Under the pieces are notes generated by a model that worked only from the letters and a program-made list of their open reading frames with translations, ran no database searches and was not told the origin of the DNA. From Fidelibacterota bacterium (GTDB lineage: Bacteria; Fidelibacterota; Marinisomatia; Marinisomatales; Marinisomataceae): a DNA stretch of 37,078 nucleotides. Positions 1 to 8,950 of the stretch are shown here, one piece after another. Location of the stretch: positions 1 through 37,078 of the forward strand of contig NZWP01000021.1 in assembly GCA_002701645.1 (NCBI GenBank), written 5' to 3'. The stretch's first letter is position 1; each line of letters opens with the position of its first letter. The position numbers were made by a program, and so were the translations under genes.

Positions 1-277
1 TATTTTCGATATAAGATTTCATTAAACCTATATCATCTAAAGTTTCACTGATATTGTCTATAATCTCTTGTTGTTGCTCAATCTTTTTATTAATAGCAGT
101 AATCTTAAAATACTCTTTTACAATAGGTACAGAAAGCAGAATCAAGAATAAAGACGCAATAAAAGAAAAAGTAATTAAAGATACTCCTACTATAAGAGTA
201 GGTCGATTAAATTCAGATTGCCACGTTTTATCATTGAAAGGGGAAAGAAATAATATTTTATATTTTTTAAATTTCAT
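1..277 (-). CDS. N-terminal part of a single-TM, coiled-coil-like membrane protein truncated by the window edge (possible M23 peptidase-type envelope protein)
   Basis: Reverse complement from ATG at 277 is open for 92 codons to the edge: MKFKKYKILFLSPFNDKTWQSEFNRPTLIVGVSLITFSFIASLFLILLSVPIVKEYFKITAINKKIEQQQEIIDNISETLDDIGLMKSYIEN. One TM helix followed by an EQQQEI-type heptad region. Absent from the ORF track because it has no stop in the window. The M23 guess comes from neighbourhood only. Confidence 0.75.
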   Translation of the reverse strand, partial: MKFKKYKILFLSPFNDKTWQSEFNRPTLIVGVSLITFSFIASLFLILLSVPIVKEYFKITAINKKIEQQQEIIDNISETLDDIGLMKSYIEN

Positions 278-305
278 CAATGCCTTTATTCCTTAAATCA
301 ACATA

Positions 306-1142
306 CTATTCAAAATCTGACTTTATGCTTTTAAGCTTATCAATCACACGATTCCACGTTTTTGAATCAAAATGGATTTTTACAAATCCTTTTTTTGTTT
401 TTTTATTATTATTGATAGTTACTTTGGTTCCAATAATTCTTGCGATTTTACTCTCAATTTGATTGATCTGTTGATTCCATTTCGTATTATTTGAAGCTGC
501 TGCTTCTACTTTTCTTACAGACATTTTTTCTTTTAGTAACCGTCTCCAAAGAAGAATCATACCTTGTGTGGTCTTTTTTTGTAATATTGCTCTTGCTTGA
601 CCCGCATTAATTTCATTCTTTAAAATGCTGTCTTGAATTTCTGTAGGTAAATTTAATAGTCTTAATGAATTAGAAACTGCTGGACGTGATTTACCGACTG
701 TTTTTGCAATCTCAGTAATGGAACTAGCTAGATTATCTTTCAAATATTGATATGCTTTTGCTTGCTCTATTGCATTTAAGTCTTCTCTTTGTATATTTTC
801 AATTAATGCCATATACATTATATCTTTATTAGAATCTGCATCTATTATATATGCTAATATTCTTTTTCTTTTTAATAATTGATGGGCCCTCAATCTTCTT
901 TCTCCGGCAACAATAATATATTTATTATTTGACTCTTTAACTGTTATAGGACTGATTAAACCTTTTTCATCAATCGACTGAGCTAATTGCTTTAATGCTT
1001 TTTCATCAAAAACTTTTCTAGGCTGATTTGGATTAGGAGTAATTCTACTTATCAATATATTGTTCTGAGCTACATTGTCAGAAGATTTATTTGGTGTAAG
1101 CAATGCACCAATTCCTTTCCCTATTTGATTATTTTTTTTCAT
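306..1142 (-). CDS. parB: Chromosome partitioning protein ParB
   Basis: N-terminal [18 protein letters not shown] and [14 protein letters not shown] ParB/Spo0J motifs, HTH ([22 protein letters not shown]); follows parA. Confidence 0.95.
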   Translation of the reverse strand: MKKNNQIGKGIGALLTPNKSSDNVAQNNILISRITPNPNQPRKVFDEKALKQLAQSIDEKGLISPITVKESNNKYIIVAGERRLRAHQLLKRKRILAYIIDADSNKDIMYMALIENIQREDLNAIEQAKAYQYLKDNLASSITEIAKTVGKSRPAVSNSLRLLNLPTEIQDSILKNEINAGQARAILQKKTTQGMILLWRRLLKEKMSVRKVEAAASNNTKWNQQINQIESKIARIIGTKVTINNNKKTKKGFVKIHFDSKTWNRVIDKLKSIKSDFE

Positions 1143-1893
1143 TTAAAATTTCTAATGCTAACTCCATATAGTTTTTTGCTCCAGCACAATCAACATCATA
1201 CATAATAGCTGGCTTTCCATCGTCTGGAGCTTCAGCCAATCTAATATTTCTGCTAATTTTTGTCTTAAGCAACTTATTTTTAAAATTTGCTTTCAATAGA
1301 TTTATTACTTTTTTTGCTAAACGCAATCTCTTTGTATGCATAGTAACAAGTATTCCAAGTATCTTTAAATCCTTATTGATATTATCTTGAACTAATCTAA
1401 TAGTTTCTTGTAAGTTTTTTAGCCCTTCTAGGGCAAAAAATTCACTTTGAATAGGAATAAGAACATTATTCGATGCTACTAGAACATTTAATGTCAATAA
1501 TCCCAACGATGGAGGGCAATCTATTAAAATAAAGTCATAATCTTTTTTCACTTTATTAATCAATCGTAATAATTGTTTCTCTCTGTTTTGAACTCCAACT
1601 AATTCTACTTCACACCCCACCAAGTTATTATCTGATCTAATAAAGTCTAGGTACTCTAGATTTGTGCTGGAAATAACATTGCTCATGGTTTGATTACCGC
1701 TTAACGCATCGTAAATAGAATGACTGCTATCAATTCCAAAGTCTGACAACCCAGTTGTTGCATTTGCTTGAGGATCAAAATCAATTAGCAAAGTTTTCTT
1801 TTCTAAGATAGCTAAGCTGGCAGCTAAATTAATGGCTGTGGTAGTTTTACCAACACCACCTTTTTGATTAATAATTGCGATAGTCTTTTTCAT
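1129..1893 (-). CDS. parA: ParA/Soj family ATPase
   Basis: Deviant Walker [44 protein letters not shown]. Confidence 0.96.
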   Translation of the reverse strand: MKKTIAIINQKGGVGKTTTAINLAASLAILEKKTLLIDFDPQANATTGLSDFGIDSSHSIYDALSGNQTMSNVISSTNLEYLDFIRSDNNLVGCEVELVGVQNREKQLLRLINKVKKDYDFILIDCPPSLGLLTLNVLVASNNVLIPIQSEFFALEGLKNLQETIRLVQDNINKDLKILGILVTMHTKRLRLAKKVINLLKANFKNKLLKTKISRNIRLAEAPDDGKPAIMYDVDCAGAKNYMELALEILNEKK

Positions 1894-1972
1894 TTGAGCA
1901 AAAAAATTTAATTGGTATTCACCCTTAATACAAAGTTTTTAAAAAATCATCACAATTGAGTTAATTTACAAT

Positions 1973-2950
1973 GTGGATAATGCAATTTTAATTACGGGAT
2001 TCAATGGTGAGATAGGTAGGCAAACACTCTTGTCTTTATCTAAAAAAGAAATTCCTATTATTGCTTTAGATATTAATGAGTCTGATATAAAGTATAATAA
2101 TGTTGTATATATCAAAGACAGTATTCTTAATCAAAGTGTTATAACCTCTATCTTTAACGATTATAATATTATTGAAGTGTATCATTTCGCTGCCTTGTTA
2201 AGTCAATCTGCCAATAATAATCCGGAATTAGCTCATGAAGTAAATGAGGAAGGCTCACAATTAATAATCAACTCCGCTATGAGCCATGGCATAAAAAATG
2301 AATCATTTATCAAAATTTTTTTTCCTAGTTCGATTGCAGTATATGGACCAAGAAAATTAAAAAATGCAAAAGAACTAGATATTATAAAACCTCAAACAAT
2401 ATATGGATGTAATAAACTCGCTATAGAACAATTTGGTACTCAAAGACATGAAGAAAGTATTGAACTGGGATTCGGCATTGATTTTAGATGTTTGCGATTT
2501 CCTGGAATTATTAGTCCATATACTATACCATCTGGAGGTACAACCGATTTTGCTCCACAAATGCTACATGCAGCATACAATAATGAAAGATATACCTGTA
2601 AAGTAGATTCAGCAACAACGCTTCCTTTTCTAGGGATTAAGAATGCAGTTGAGGCTATTTTACAAATTATGGTTATTCCAAATATTGACTCAAAACTCAG
2701 AGCATTTAATGTGCAAGAAACGAACTTGAACCCCAAAGAAATTATTGCAGAACTACAAAAGGAATTTCCAAAATTTATTGTAGATTATGATATAGATTCT
2801 AAATTCCAATCTATTGCAGATACGTGGCCTGAAAACTTAAATTGTGATGAGGCCACAAAAAAATGGAATTTTGTAAATAATCAAAATAAAAATATAATTT
2901 TTGAAGAATATCTAATACCAGAAATCAAAAAGCATTATGGCAAACATTAA
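1973..2950 (+). CDS. NAD-dependent epimerase/SDR-type L-threonine 3-dehydrogenase (GTG start)
   Basis: ITGFNGEIG Rossmann motif, YGCNK catalytic motif, LRFPGIISPYTIPSGGTTDFA typical of SDR-type TDH; overlaps kbl by 14 nt. Confidence 0.85.
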   Translation: MDNAILITGFNGEIGRQTLLSLSKKEIPIIALDINESDIKYNNVVYIKDSILNQSVITSIFNDYNIIEVYHFAALLSQSANNNPELAHEVNEEGSQLIINSAMSHGIKNESFIKIFFPSSIAVYGPRKLKNAKELDIIKPQTIYGCNKLAIEQFGTQRHEESIELGFGIDFRCLRFPGIISPYTIPSGGTTDFAPQMLHAAYNNERYTCKVDSATTLPFLGIKNAVEAILQIMVIPNIDSKLRAFNVQETNLNPKEIIAELQKEFPKFIVDYDIDSKFQSIADTWPENLNCDEATKKWNFVNNQNKNIIFEEYLIPEIKKHYGKH

Positions 2951-4115
2951 AAATATTCTAGGAAGTCAGCTTGAAAAAATGAAGCAAGATGGTACGTTTA
3001 AAAGCGAACGTATAATTCAAACCCCGCAAGAAACAGCAATAGATGTACTTGGAGAAACAGTTATTAATTTTTGTGCCAATAATTATTTAGGACTATCTAA
3101 TAATATTGATATAAAAAAAGCAGCTATTCAAGCAATTGATGAATGGGGATTTGGACTAAGCTCTGTTAGATTTATTTGCGGTACTCAAACAATCCATAAA
3201 GAGTTAGAAAACATGGTCAGTAAATTTCATGAAAAAGAAGATTCTATCCTCTACTCTTCGTGCTTTGATGCTAATGGAGGATTATTTGAAACTATTTTAT
3301 CGAAAGAAGATGCTGTATTCTCCGATGAATTAAATCATGCATCTATCATAGATGGCATAAGACTATGTAAGGCAGAAAAAAATCGATACAGACATGCAGA
3401 TATGGATCACTTAGAAAAGCTACTGAAAAATTCGAATGCTAGATTAAAATTAATTGCAACAGATGGTGTATTTAGTATGGATGGAGTTGTAGCTCCATTA
3501 AAAGATATTGTTGTATTAGCAAAGAAATATGATGCTATGATAATGATTGATGACTGTCACGCAACAGGCTTCTTAGGCAATGAAGGTAAAGGTAGTGCAG
3601 ATTATCATAATGTCTTAAATGATATTGATATTATTACATCAACATTTGGAAAAGCATTAGGTGGAGCTTCTGGAGGATTTGTATGTGCTTCAAAAGAAAT
3701 TATTGAAACTCTAAGACAAAAATCTAGACCTTATTTATTTTCAAATAGCCTTGCTCCCCCTTTAGTCGCAGCATGTATTAAAGTATTCGATATTATTCAA
3801 AATGATTATAGCTATAAAAAAAGATTAGAAAAAAATACACTGTATTTTCGAGAAAAAATTAAAGAGCATGGTTTTGACATAAAAGGATTTGATCATCCTA
3901 TTATACCTATTATGATTTATGATGAAAAGAAGGCTGTTAAAATGTCTGAAGATTTACTGAAAAAAAATATATATGTGATAGCATTCTCATCTCCAGTGGT
4001 AGCCAAAGGTGAAGCAAGAATTAGGGTTCAGATTTCTGCAAATCATACTCAAGAACAGCTTGACTATGCATTGCATGCTTTTCATAGTGTTGGAACAGAG
4101 TTAAATATAATTTAA
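2937..4115 (+). CDS. kbl: Glycine C-acetyltransferase (2-amino-3-ketobutyrate CoA ligase)
   Basis: NFCANNYLGLSNN, IDDCHATGFLG, TFGKALGGASGG PLP-enzyme motifs; full-length. Confidence 0.93.
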   Translation: MANIKNILGSQLEKMKQDGTFKSERIIQTPQETAIDVLGETVINFCANNYLGLSNNIDIKKAAIQAIDEWGFGLSSVRFICGTQTIHKELENMVSKFHEKEDSILYSSCFDANGGLFETILSKEDAVFSDELNHASIIDGIRLCKAEKNRYRHADMDHLEKLLKNSNARLKLIATDGVFSMDGVVAPLKDIVVLAKKYDAMIMIDDCHATGFLGNEGKGSADYHNVLNDIDIITSTFGKALGGASGGFVCASKEIIETLRQKSRPYLFSNSLAPPLVAACIKVFDIIQNDYSYKKRLEKNTLYFREKIKEHGFDIKGFDHPIIPIMIYDEKKAVKMSEDLLKKNIYVIAFSSPVVAKGEARIRVQISANHTQEQLDYALHAFHSVGTELNII

Positions 4116-4175
4116 AAAAATAGTGAAAAAGTATTTGAAAGTATTAAATTCTTTTCACTTTAAAGTAAAGAAGCT

Positions 4176-5969
4176 ATGAACAATACATTAAGAACACGAT
4201 TACTATCAATTCTATTTATTTTTGGGTTAGGGATTTATGCCCTTTTACCATCGATTAGATATCAATTGTTAAGTGATGACGCAAAAAATAACTTATCAAA
4301 AGATGAGTTAGCATACTTTGAGTCAAAAAGTATCAAACAAGGTCTTGATTTAAAAGGTGGTATATATATTGTTCTCGAAGTAGACCTACCTCAGCTTGTT
4401 AATACTCTCGCTAAAAATAAAGATAAAAATTTTGATAAATTTTTAGATGAATTAAGTGAGGAATATAAAAATAGTAGTACTGACTTTTTTACCTTATTTG
4501 AGGAAAAAGCTTTAGAAAAAGATTTAAAATTACCTAGATATTTCATTAGCTATGGTAAGACAAAAGATCAAATCATTGAGCAATTGAATCTTCAATCAGC
4601 AGATTCAATTAATCGAATTATTGAAATTATTCAAAATCGTGTGGATCAATTCGGTGTATCAGAACCTACAATTCAAAAACAAGGTAATAATAGGGTAATT
4701 GTTGAGCTTGCAGGTGTGCAAGACGCTGAAAGAGCCAGAGATTTACTGCAAAGCACTGCTTTGCTCGAACTTATGATTGTAAAAGATGTAGAGAGCACTA
4801 ATACAATTGTAAGACAAATCGATAATCTGACCTCAATGGATGTCGAAAAAACTAATGATGATGTCGATCAATTATTCGATACAAACAATTCTGACAAAAA
4901 TAGCTTAGGATTTTCTTCATTATTGATATCTGTTGGTAGTGATCTAGCTATATCTACAAGTAATTTATCTAAGCTACAAAATATTTTAAATCAAGATAAT
5001 GTTAAGCAAGTATTAGATGCAACTGGTAGTCTATTTCTTACTAGTAATTCTGCTGCAACCTTAATAAACGATTTTGGTGAAGAAGAAGAAGTCTACTTGC
5101 TCTATCATTTAGTAGATAATGCAGAGCTAACAGGTGGTGTAATAGAAGATGCACAAATGAGATTGAGCCAGTCTGGTGTTAGCGCTGGACAAGCTACAGT
5201 GCAAGTGGAAATGAACAATGAAGGGTCAAGAGAGTGGGCAAGAATTACTGGGTCTAACATCAATAAAAGAATTGCAATTGTATTAGATAAAAAAGTACAC
5301 ATGGCTCCAGTGATTAGAAGTCAAATTTTTGGTGGGGGCACCGTTATTGAAGGTTTAGATTCTATTCAAGAGGCAGAAGATATTGCGATTGTATTACGCG
5401 CAGGATCTTTACCTGTTCCAGTTACAATCCAAGAAGAAAGAACTGTGGGGGCATCACTTGGTGCAGACTCTGTCAGCAGTGGAGCATACTCTATGTTAAT
5501 AGGATTATTGATTGTAATATTATTTATCATATTCTATTATAGACTGTCGGGTCTTATTGCGAGTTTTGCAGTTATATGGACATTAATCTTATTACTAGGC
5601 ATCCTAGCATTGCTGGGAGCAACATTGACTCTACCGGGAATTGCTGGGTTAATTTTAACGGTAGGTATGTCTGTAGATGCTAATGTAATTATTTTTGAAA
5701 GAATTAAAGAAGAATTAAGAAATGGAAGGTCTGTACGATCTGCTATTGATGCAGGTTATCAAAGAGCAATTACTACTATTGTTGATGCTAACCTAACCAC
5801 CGGTATAGCTGCAGCAGTATTATATCAATATGGAAGTGGTCCAATCAAAGGATTTGCAACTGTATTGTTCTGGGGTATTATTGTCAGTATGTTTACAGCA
5901 ATCATTGTAACACGATTTATTTTTGATTATGTGATTTCAAAGAGAAATATAGAAGAATTGAGTATATAA
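4176..5969 (+). CDS. secD: Protein translocase subunit SecD
   Basis: GLDLKGGIYIVLEVD, GMSVDANVIIFERIKEELRNGRS, paired with secF. Confidence 0.96.
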   Translation: MNNTLRTRLLSILFIFGLGIYALLPSIRYQLLSDDAKNNLSKDELAYFESKSIKQGLDLKGGIYIVLEVDLPQLVNTLAKNKDKNFDKFLDELSEEYKNSSTDFFTLFEEKALEKDLKLPRYFISYGKTKDQIIEQLNLQSADSINRIIEIIQNRVDQFGVSEPTIQKQGNNRVIVELAGVQDAERARDLLQSTALLELMIVKDVESTNTIVRQIDNLTSMDVEKTNDDVDQLFDTNNSDKNSLGFSSLLISVGSDLAISTSNLSKLQNILNQDNVKQVLDATGSLFLTSNSAATLINDFGEEEEVYLLYHLVDNAELTGGVIEDAQMRLSQSGVSAGQATVQVEMNNEGSREWARITGSNINKRIAIVLDKKVHMAPVIRSQIFGGGTVIEGLDSIQEAEDIAIVLRAGSLPVPVTIQEERTVGASLGADSVSSGAYSMLIGLLIVILFIIFYYRLSGLIASFAVIWTLILLLGILALLGATLTLPGIAGLILTVGMSVDANVIIFERIKEELRNGRSVRSAIDAGYQRAITTIVDANLTTGIAAAVLYQYGSGPIKGFATVLFWGIIVSMFTAIIVTRFIFDYVISKRNIEELSI

Positions 5970-5971
5970 TT

Positions 5972-6892
5972 ATGAAATTTATAGAAAATACAAAAATTAA
6001 GTTTATGTCCTTCAAGAAAGCAGGTTTTGCACTATCGGCTACTCTTGGAGCTGGATCGCTCTTCTTATTAATGCTTGGACTTAATCTCGGGATTGATTTC
6101 AAAGGAGGGACTGCTATTGGATTAAGCTTTACTGAAGAAGTAAGTATTCAAGAAATAAGAACTGTTATGCAATCTGTATCTGTTCAAGATCAAGAATTTG
6201 ATCTTAGTAAAGAAGAAATAAAATATTTCGGTAGCAATAAAGATGTGATGATTAAGATTAACAGTCAGGATAATACACCTGAAAATTTTGGCCAAGGTAT
6301 TGTAAATCATATCTATGAATCTATGCCAACCAAAGTTCCACAAGATAAAAATATGTTTGTACTTTCTCTTGGAGCTGTTAGCCCAAAAGTAGGGTCAGAA
6401 TTAAGTGGTAAAGCATTTTGGTCTATTATTTCTGCTCTTGTTCTTATTCTTTTTTATATCTCTATTAGATTTGAATTCAAATTTGCAATTGGCGCAATAC
6501 TTGCTCTTGTTCATGATATTATTATCACTCTTGGAATATTCTCTCTAACTGGATATGAAATTACACTAAGTACTGTAGCTGCATTCTTAACGATTGTTGG
6601 TTATTCACTAAATGATACTATCGTTATTCTTGACAGAGTGAGAGAAAATATGAAATCATCAGGAACTGTATTGTTTGAATCAACTATCAATAAAAGTATT
6701 AATCAATCACTAAGTAGAACTTTGATTACTTCATTAACAACATTATTTGTTATTGTAGTGCTGTTAATATACGGCGGTGAAGTGATACGTCCTTTTGCAT
6801 TTACAATGTTTGTAGGTGTCATTATAGGTACATATTCAAGTATATATATTGCAAGTGCCTTGCTTGCCACTATTTATAAGTCATCTAATTAA
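5972..6892 (+). CDS. secF: Protein translocase subunit SecF
   Basis: GIDFKGGTAIGL, GYSLNDTIVILDRVREN; 2 nt after secD. Confidence 0.96.
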   Translation: MKFIENTKIKFMSFKKAGFALSATLGAGSLFLLMLGLNLGIDFKGGTAIGLSFTEEVSIQEIRTVMQSVSVQDQEFDLSKEEIKYFGSNKDVMIKINSQDNTPENFGQGIVNHIYESMPTKVPQDKNMFVLSLGAVSPKVGSELSGKAFWSIISALVLILFYISIRFEFKFAIGAILALVHDIIITLGIFSLTGYEITLSTVAAFLTIVGYSLNDTIVILDRVRENMKSSGTVLFESTINKSINQSLSRTLITSLTTLFVIVVLLIYGGEVIRPFAFTMFVGVIIGTYSSIYIASALLATIYKSSN

Positions 6893-7773
6893 TGAATAAT
6901 AAACTTCTTTTCCCTTTTATCGCATTATGTTTGATTTGGGGATCTACATGGTATTTTATCAAAATTTCTTTAAATGCTGGAGTTCCTCCTTTTTTTGGAG
7001 TAGGATTTAGATTTTTTATATCTGGCCTTTTATTTTTCTTAATTATCTTTTTCAAAAAAGAATCAATTCCTTTTAATAAACAAGCGATCAAGCTCTATTT
7101 ATCGTTTGGATTATTAAATTTTGCTCTTTCATATGGGATTACTTATTGGGCAACACAGTATGTTTACTCGAGCATTTCATCTATTTTATGGGGCTTGTTC
7201 CCCTTGTTTACTAGCATCATGGCTCATTTTATGATTCCAGAAGATAAAAATGAAAAGTTGACTACGAATAAACTACTTGCATTATTTGTAGGGCTTATAG
7301 GAATGATTTTTATTGGATCTAGTCAAGTAATTGATTTAGAGTCACAGTCATTGCTTCCTATTATGGTACTGGTAGGAGCTATTATAATCGCAGCCTGGCC
7401 CAGCGTACTATATAAAAAACATAACGATGTGGTTGGTCCATATCAAATGAATGCTGTCTGCCAAGTGCTAACAGGTGTTATCATGCTTTCATTGTCCTAT
7501 TTGTTTAAAGAAGATCTTTCTCCCATAGTTTGGGATAATCAATTAATATTAGCAAGTCTATATCTGATAGTTTTTGGAGGAGTGATATCTTGGGGAATCT
7601 ATTTTTGGCTTTATCAATATTTGAGCGTAACCCAAGTAACTTATGTCGCTATCTTTCCTCCAATTGTTGCTATTACTTTAGGATGGATATTTCTCAATGA
7701 AGTACTAAGCGCAAAAGAGATTATTGGTACAATGTTTATTTTGGGTAGTTCTGTACTTATATATAGGAAGTAA
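6892..7773 (+). CDS. EamA/DMT superfamily permease
   Basis: Ten-TM-like hydrophobicity, CLIWGSTWYFIK start, GWIFLNEVLSAKEIIGTMFILGSSVLIY end; TAATG overlap with secF stop. Confidence 0.85.
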   Translation: MNNKLLFPFIALCLIWGSTWYFIKISLNAGVPPFFGVGFRFFISGLLFFLIIFFKKESIPFNKQAIKLYLSFGLLNFALSYGITYWATQYVYSSISSILWGLFPLFTSIMAHFMIPEDKNEKLTTNKLLALFVGLIGMIFIGSSQVIDLESQSLLPIMVLVGAIIIAAWPSVLYKKHNDVVGPYQMNAVCQVLTGVIMLSLSYLFKEDLSPIVWDNQLILASLYLIVFGGVISWGIYFWLYQYLSVTQVTYVAIFPPIVAITLGWIFLNEVLSAKEIIGTMFILGSSVLIYRK

Positions 7774-7802
7774 ATTAGAATTTTACATAAATTGATATAG
7801 AT

Positions 7803-8423
7803 ATGGGAAATAAAATAAAAAATTCATTTTTAGCTGGTTTAGCAACTATTGTTCCGGTCGCATTGACAGTTTACGTGCTCCAGGTTATCTTAAAGATAAC
7901 AATCACATTAGGTGGAAAAGTATCAGAACCTCTAAAACAATTTGTAGATGTTACATTTCCTGGATTTAATCTATTAAGCTCAATTATTGGTTTAATTTTT
8001 GTCATAATCGCTTTAATTCTTGTTGGTGCATTGGCAAGAAATGTATTAGGCAAAAGAGTGGTTAAATGGTTAGAAAGTATGTTCAAGAACATTCCATTAA
8101 TTGGCATGATCTATACCACTACCAAACAAATTATGGAGTCTATATCTGGTGGAGGTGCTCATTCTTTTGAAAAAGTGGTCTACATTCAATATCCAAGAAA
8201 AAATATATGGACACTAGGATTTGTAACAAGCGAGTCTACTAATCAATTAAACGAAGAATTCTATCATTTATTCGTACCTACAACCCCAAATCCTACCTCT
8301 GGAGTTTTCTTAATTATTCCTAAAGAAGATACATCAGATGCTGGAGTAAATGTAGAAGAAGGATTTAGAATGATTGTGTCTAGTGGGATTGTTTCGAATA
8401 ATAAAAATTCAATTATTAAGTAA
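7803..8423 (+). CDS. DUF502 family membrane protein
   Basis: FLAGLATIVPVALTVYVL, PLIGMIYTTTKQIMESI, GFVTSES, FVPTTPNPTSGVFLIIPKED motifs. Confidence 0.88.
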   Translation: MGNKIKNSFLAGLATIVPVALTVYVLQVILKITITLGGKVSEPLKQFVDVTFPGFNLLSSIIGLIFVIIALILVGALARNVLGKRVVKWLESMFKNIPLIGMIYTTTKQIMESISGGGAHSFEKVVYIQYPRKNIWTLGFVTSESTNQLNEEFYHLFVPTTPNPTSGVFLIIPKEDTSDAGVNVEEGFRMIVSSGIVSNNKNSIIK

Positions 8424-8450
8424 AAAAGGAGCAATAAATGCTCCTTTTTT
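8422..8450. terminator. Bidirectional Rho-independent terminator
   Basis: Perfect 12-bp inverted repeat aaaaaaggagca-ataaa-tgctcctttttt with A/T tracts on both sides, between convergent genes ending at 8423 (+) and 8482 (-). Confidence 0.88.
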
Positions 8451-8481
8451 ACTTTAAATATCTAAAAGATAAATGTTAAGA

Positions 8482-8709
8482 TTAACCTCTACCTCTAGCC
8501 ATAGGTGCGCGAGATACATCTCCTTGTTTATCGATGAAGTATAAAAATCCGCTTTCACGTGTAACGCCCGCATCAGCAACTTTTTCTGCATTTCCGCCAC
8601 CAGATCCGCCTCGTGACATACCTGATCTCCATACATTACCGTCCTTACCTAAATAGTATAAGTAACCACTTTCTTTACTAACGCCTGTTGTTTTTACTTT
8701 TTCAGCCAT
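8482..8709 (-). CDS. 75-aa small protein made of two tandem ~34-aa repeats
   Basis: AEKVKTTGVSKESGYLYYLGKDGNVWRSGMSRGG followed by AEKVADAGVTRESGFLYFIDKQGDVSRAPMARG; strong SD (AAGGAG) upstream of ATG; own promoter candidate and terminator. Confidence 0.85.
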   Translation of the reverse strand: MAEKVKTTGVSKESGYLYYLGKDGNVWRSGMSRGGSGGGNAEKVADAGVTRESGFLYFIDKQGDVSRAPMARGRG

Positions 8710-8763
8710 GATTTTCTCCTTGAAAATTTAATTGAAAATATCTTTTTTATTGTAATCTCCTCT

Positions 8764-8792
8764 ATACTACAGCTAAACATGAATTATTGCAA
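8764..8792 (-). promoter_or_regulatory. Candidate sigma70-type promoter for the 75-aa gene
   Basis: On minus strand TTGCAA - 17 nt - TAGTAT, about 55 nt upstream of the ATG; only partial consensus match. Confidence 0.4.
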
Positions 8793-8876
8793 GAAATTTC
8801 TCCCTCGGGACCTCGTCTATAAATAAATAGAAAAAAGGTCTTTAAATATTTTTTTAATTAACTAAATTCTCTCCAT

Positions 8877-8950
8877 GCCCCGGTAGCTCAGCTGGATAGA
8901 GCAACGGATTTCTAATCCGTAGGTCACAGGTTCAAATCCTGTCCGGGGTA
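8877..8950 (+). tRNA. tRNA-Arg (anticodon UCU)
   Basis: GCCCCGG...CCGGGGT acceptor stem, D-arm GCTCAGCTGGATAGAGC, anticodon stem ACGGA/TCCGT with loop TTTCTAA, T-arm ACAGGTTCAAATCCTGT, discriminator A, CCA not encoded. Confidence 0.95.

Noticed and set aside
54-462. Plus-strand ORFs 54..296 and 280..462
   Set aside because: Antisense to the truncated membrane protein and parB; no recognisable motifs and low-complexity translation.
2375-2736. Minus-strand ORFs inside the TDH-like gene
   Set aside because: Shadow ORFs opposite a well-supported coding frame.
5105-6343. Minus-strand ORFs opposite secD/secF (5105..5302, 5917..6102, 6122..6343)
   Set aside because: Antisense to secD/secF, no domain support.
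8551-8566. gctttcacgtgtaacg resembles the ParB parS consensus TGTTTCACGTGAAACA
   Set aside because: 12/16 matches, inside the 75-aa coding sequence. About one such match is expected by chance in a window this size, so it is not supported as parS.
8877-8950. tRNA-Arg as an integration site for a mobile island
   Set aside because: No integrase, no phage or island genes and no second copy of the tRNA 3' end seen within the window; only the antisense overlap is supported.
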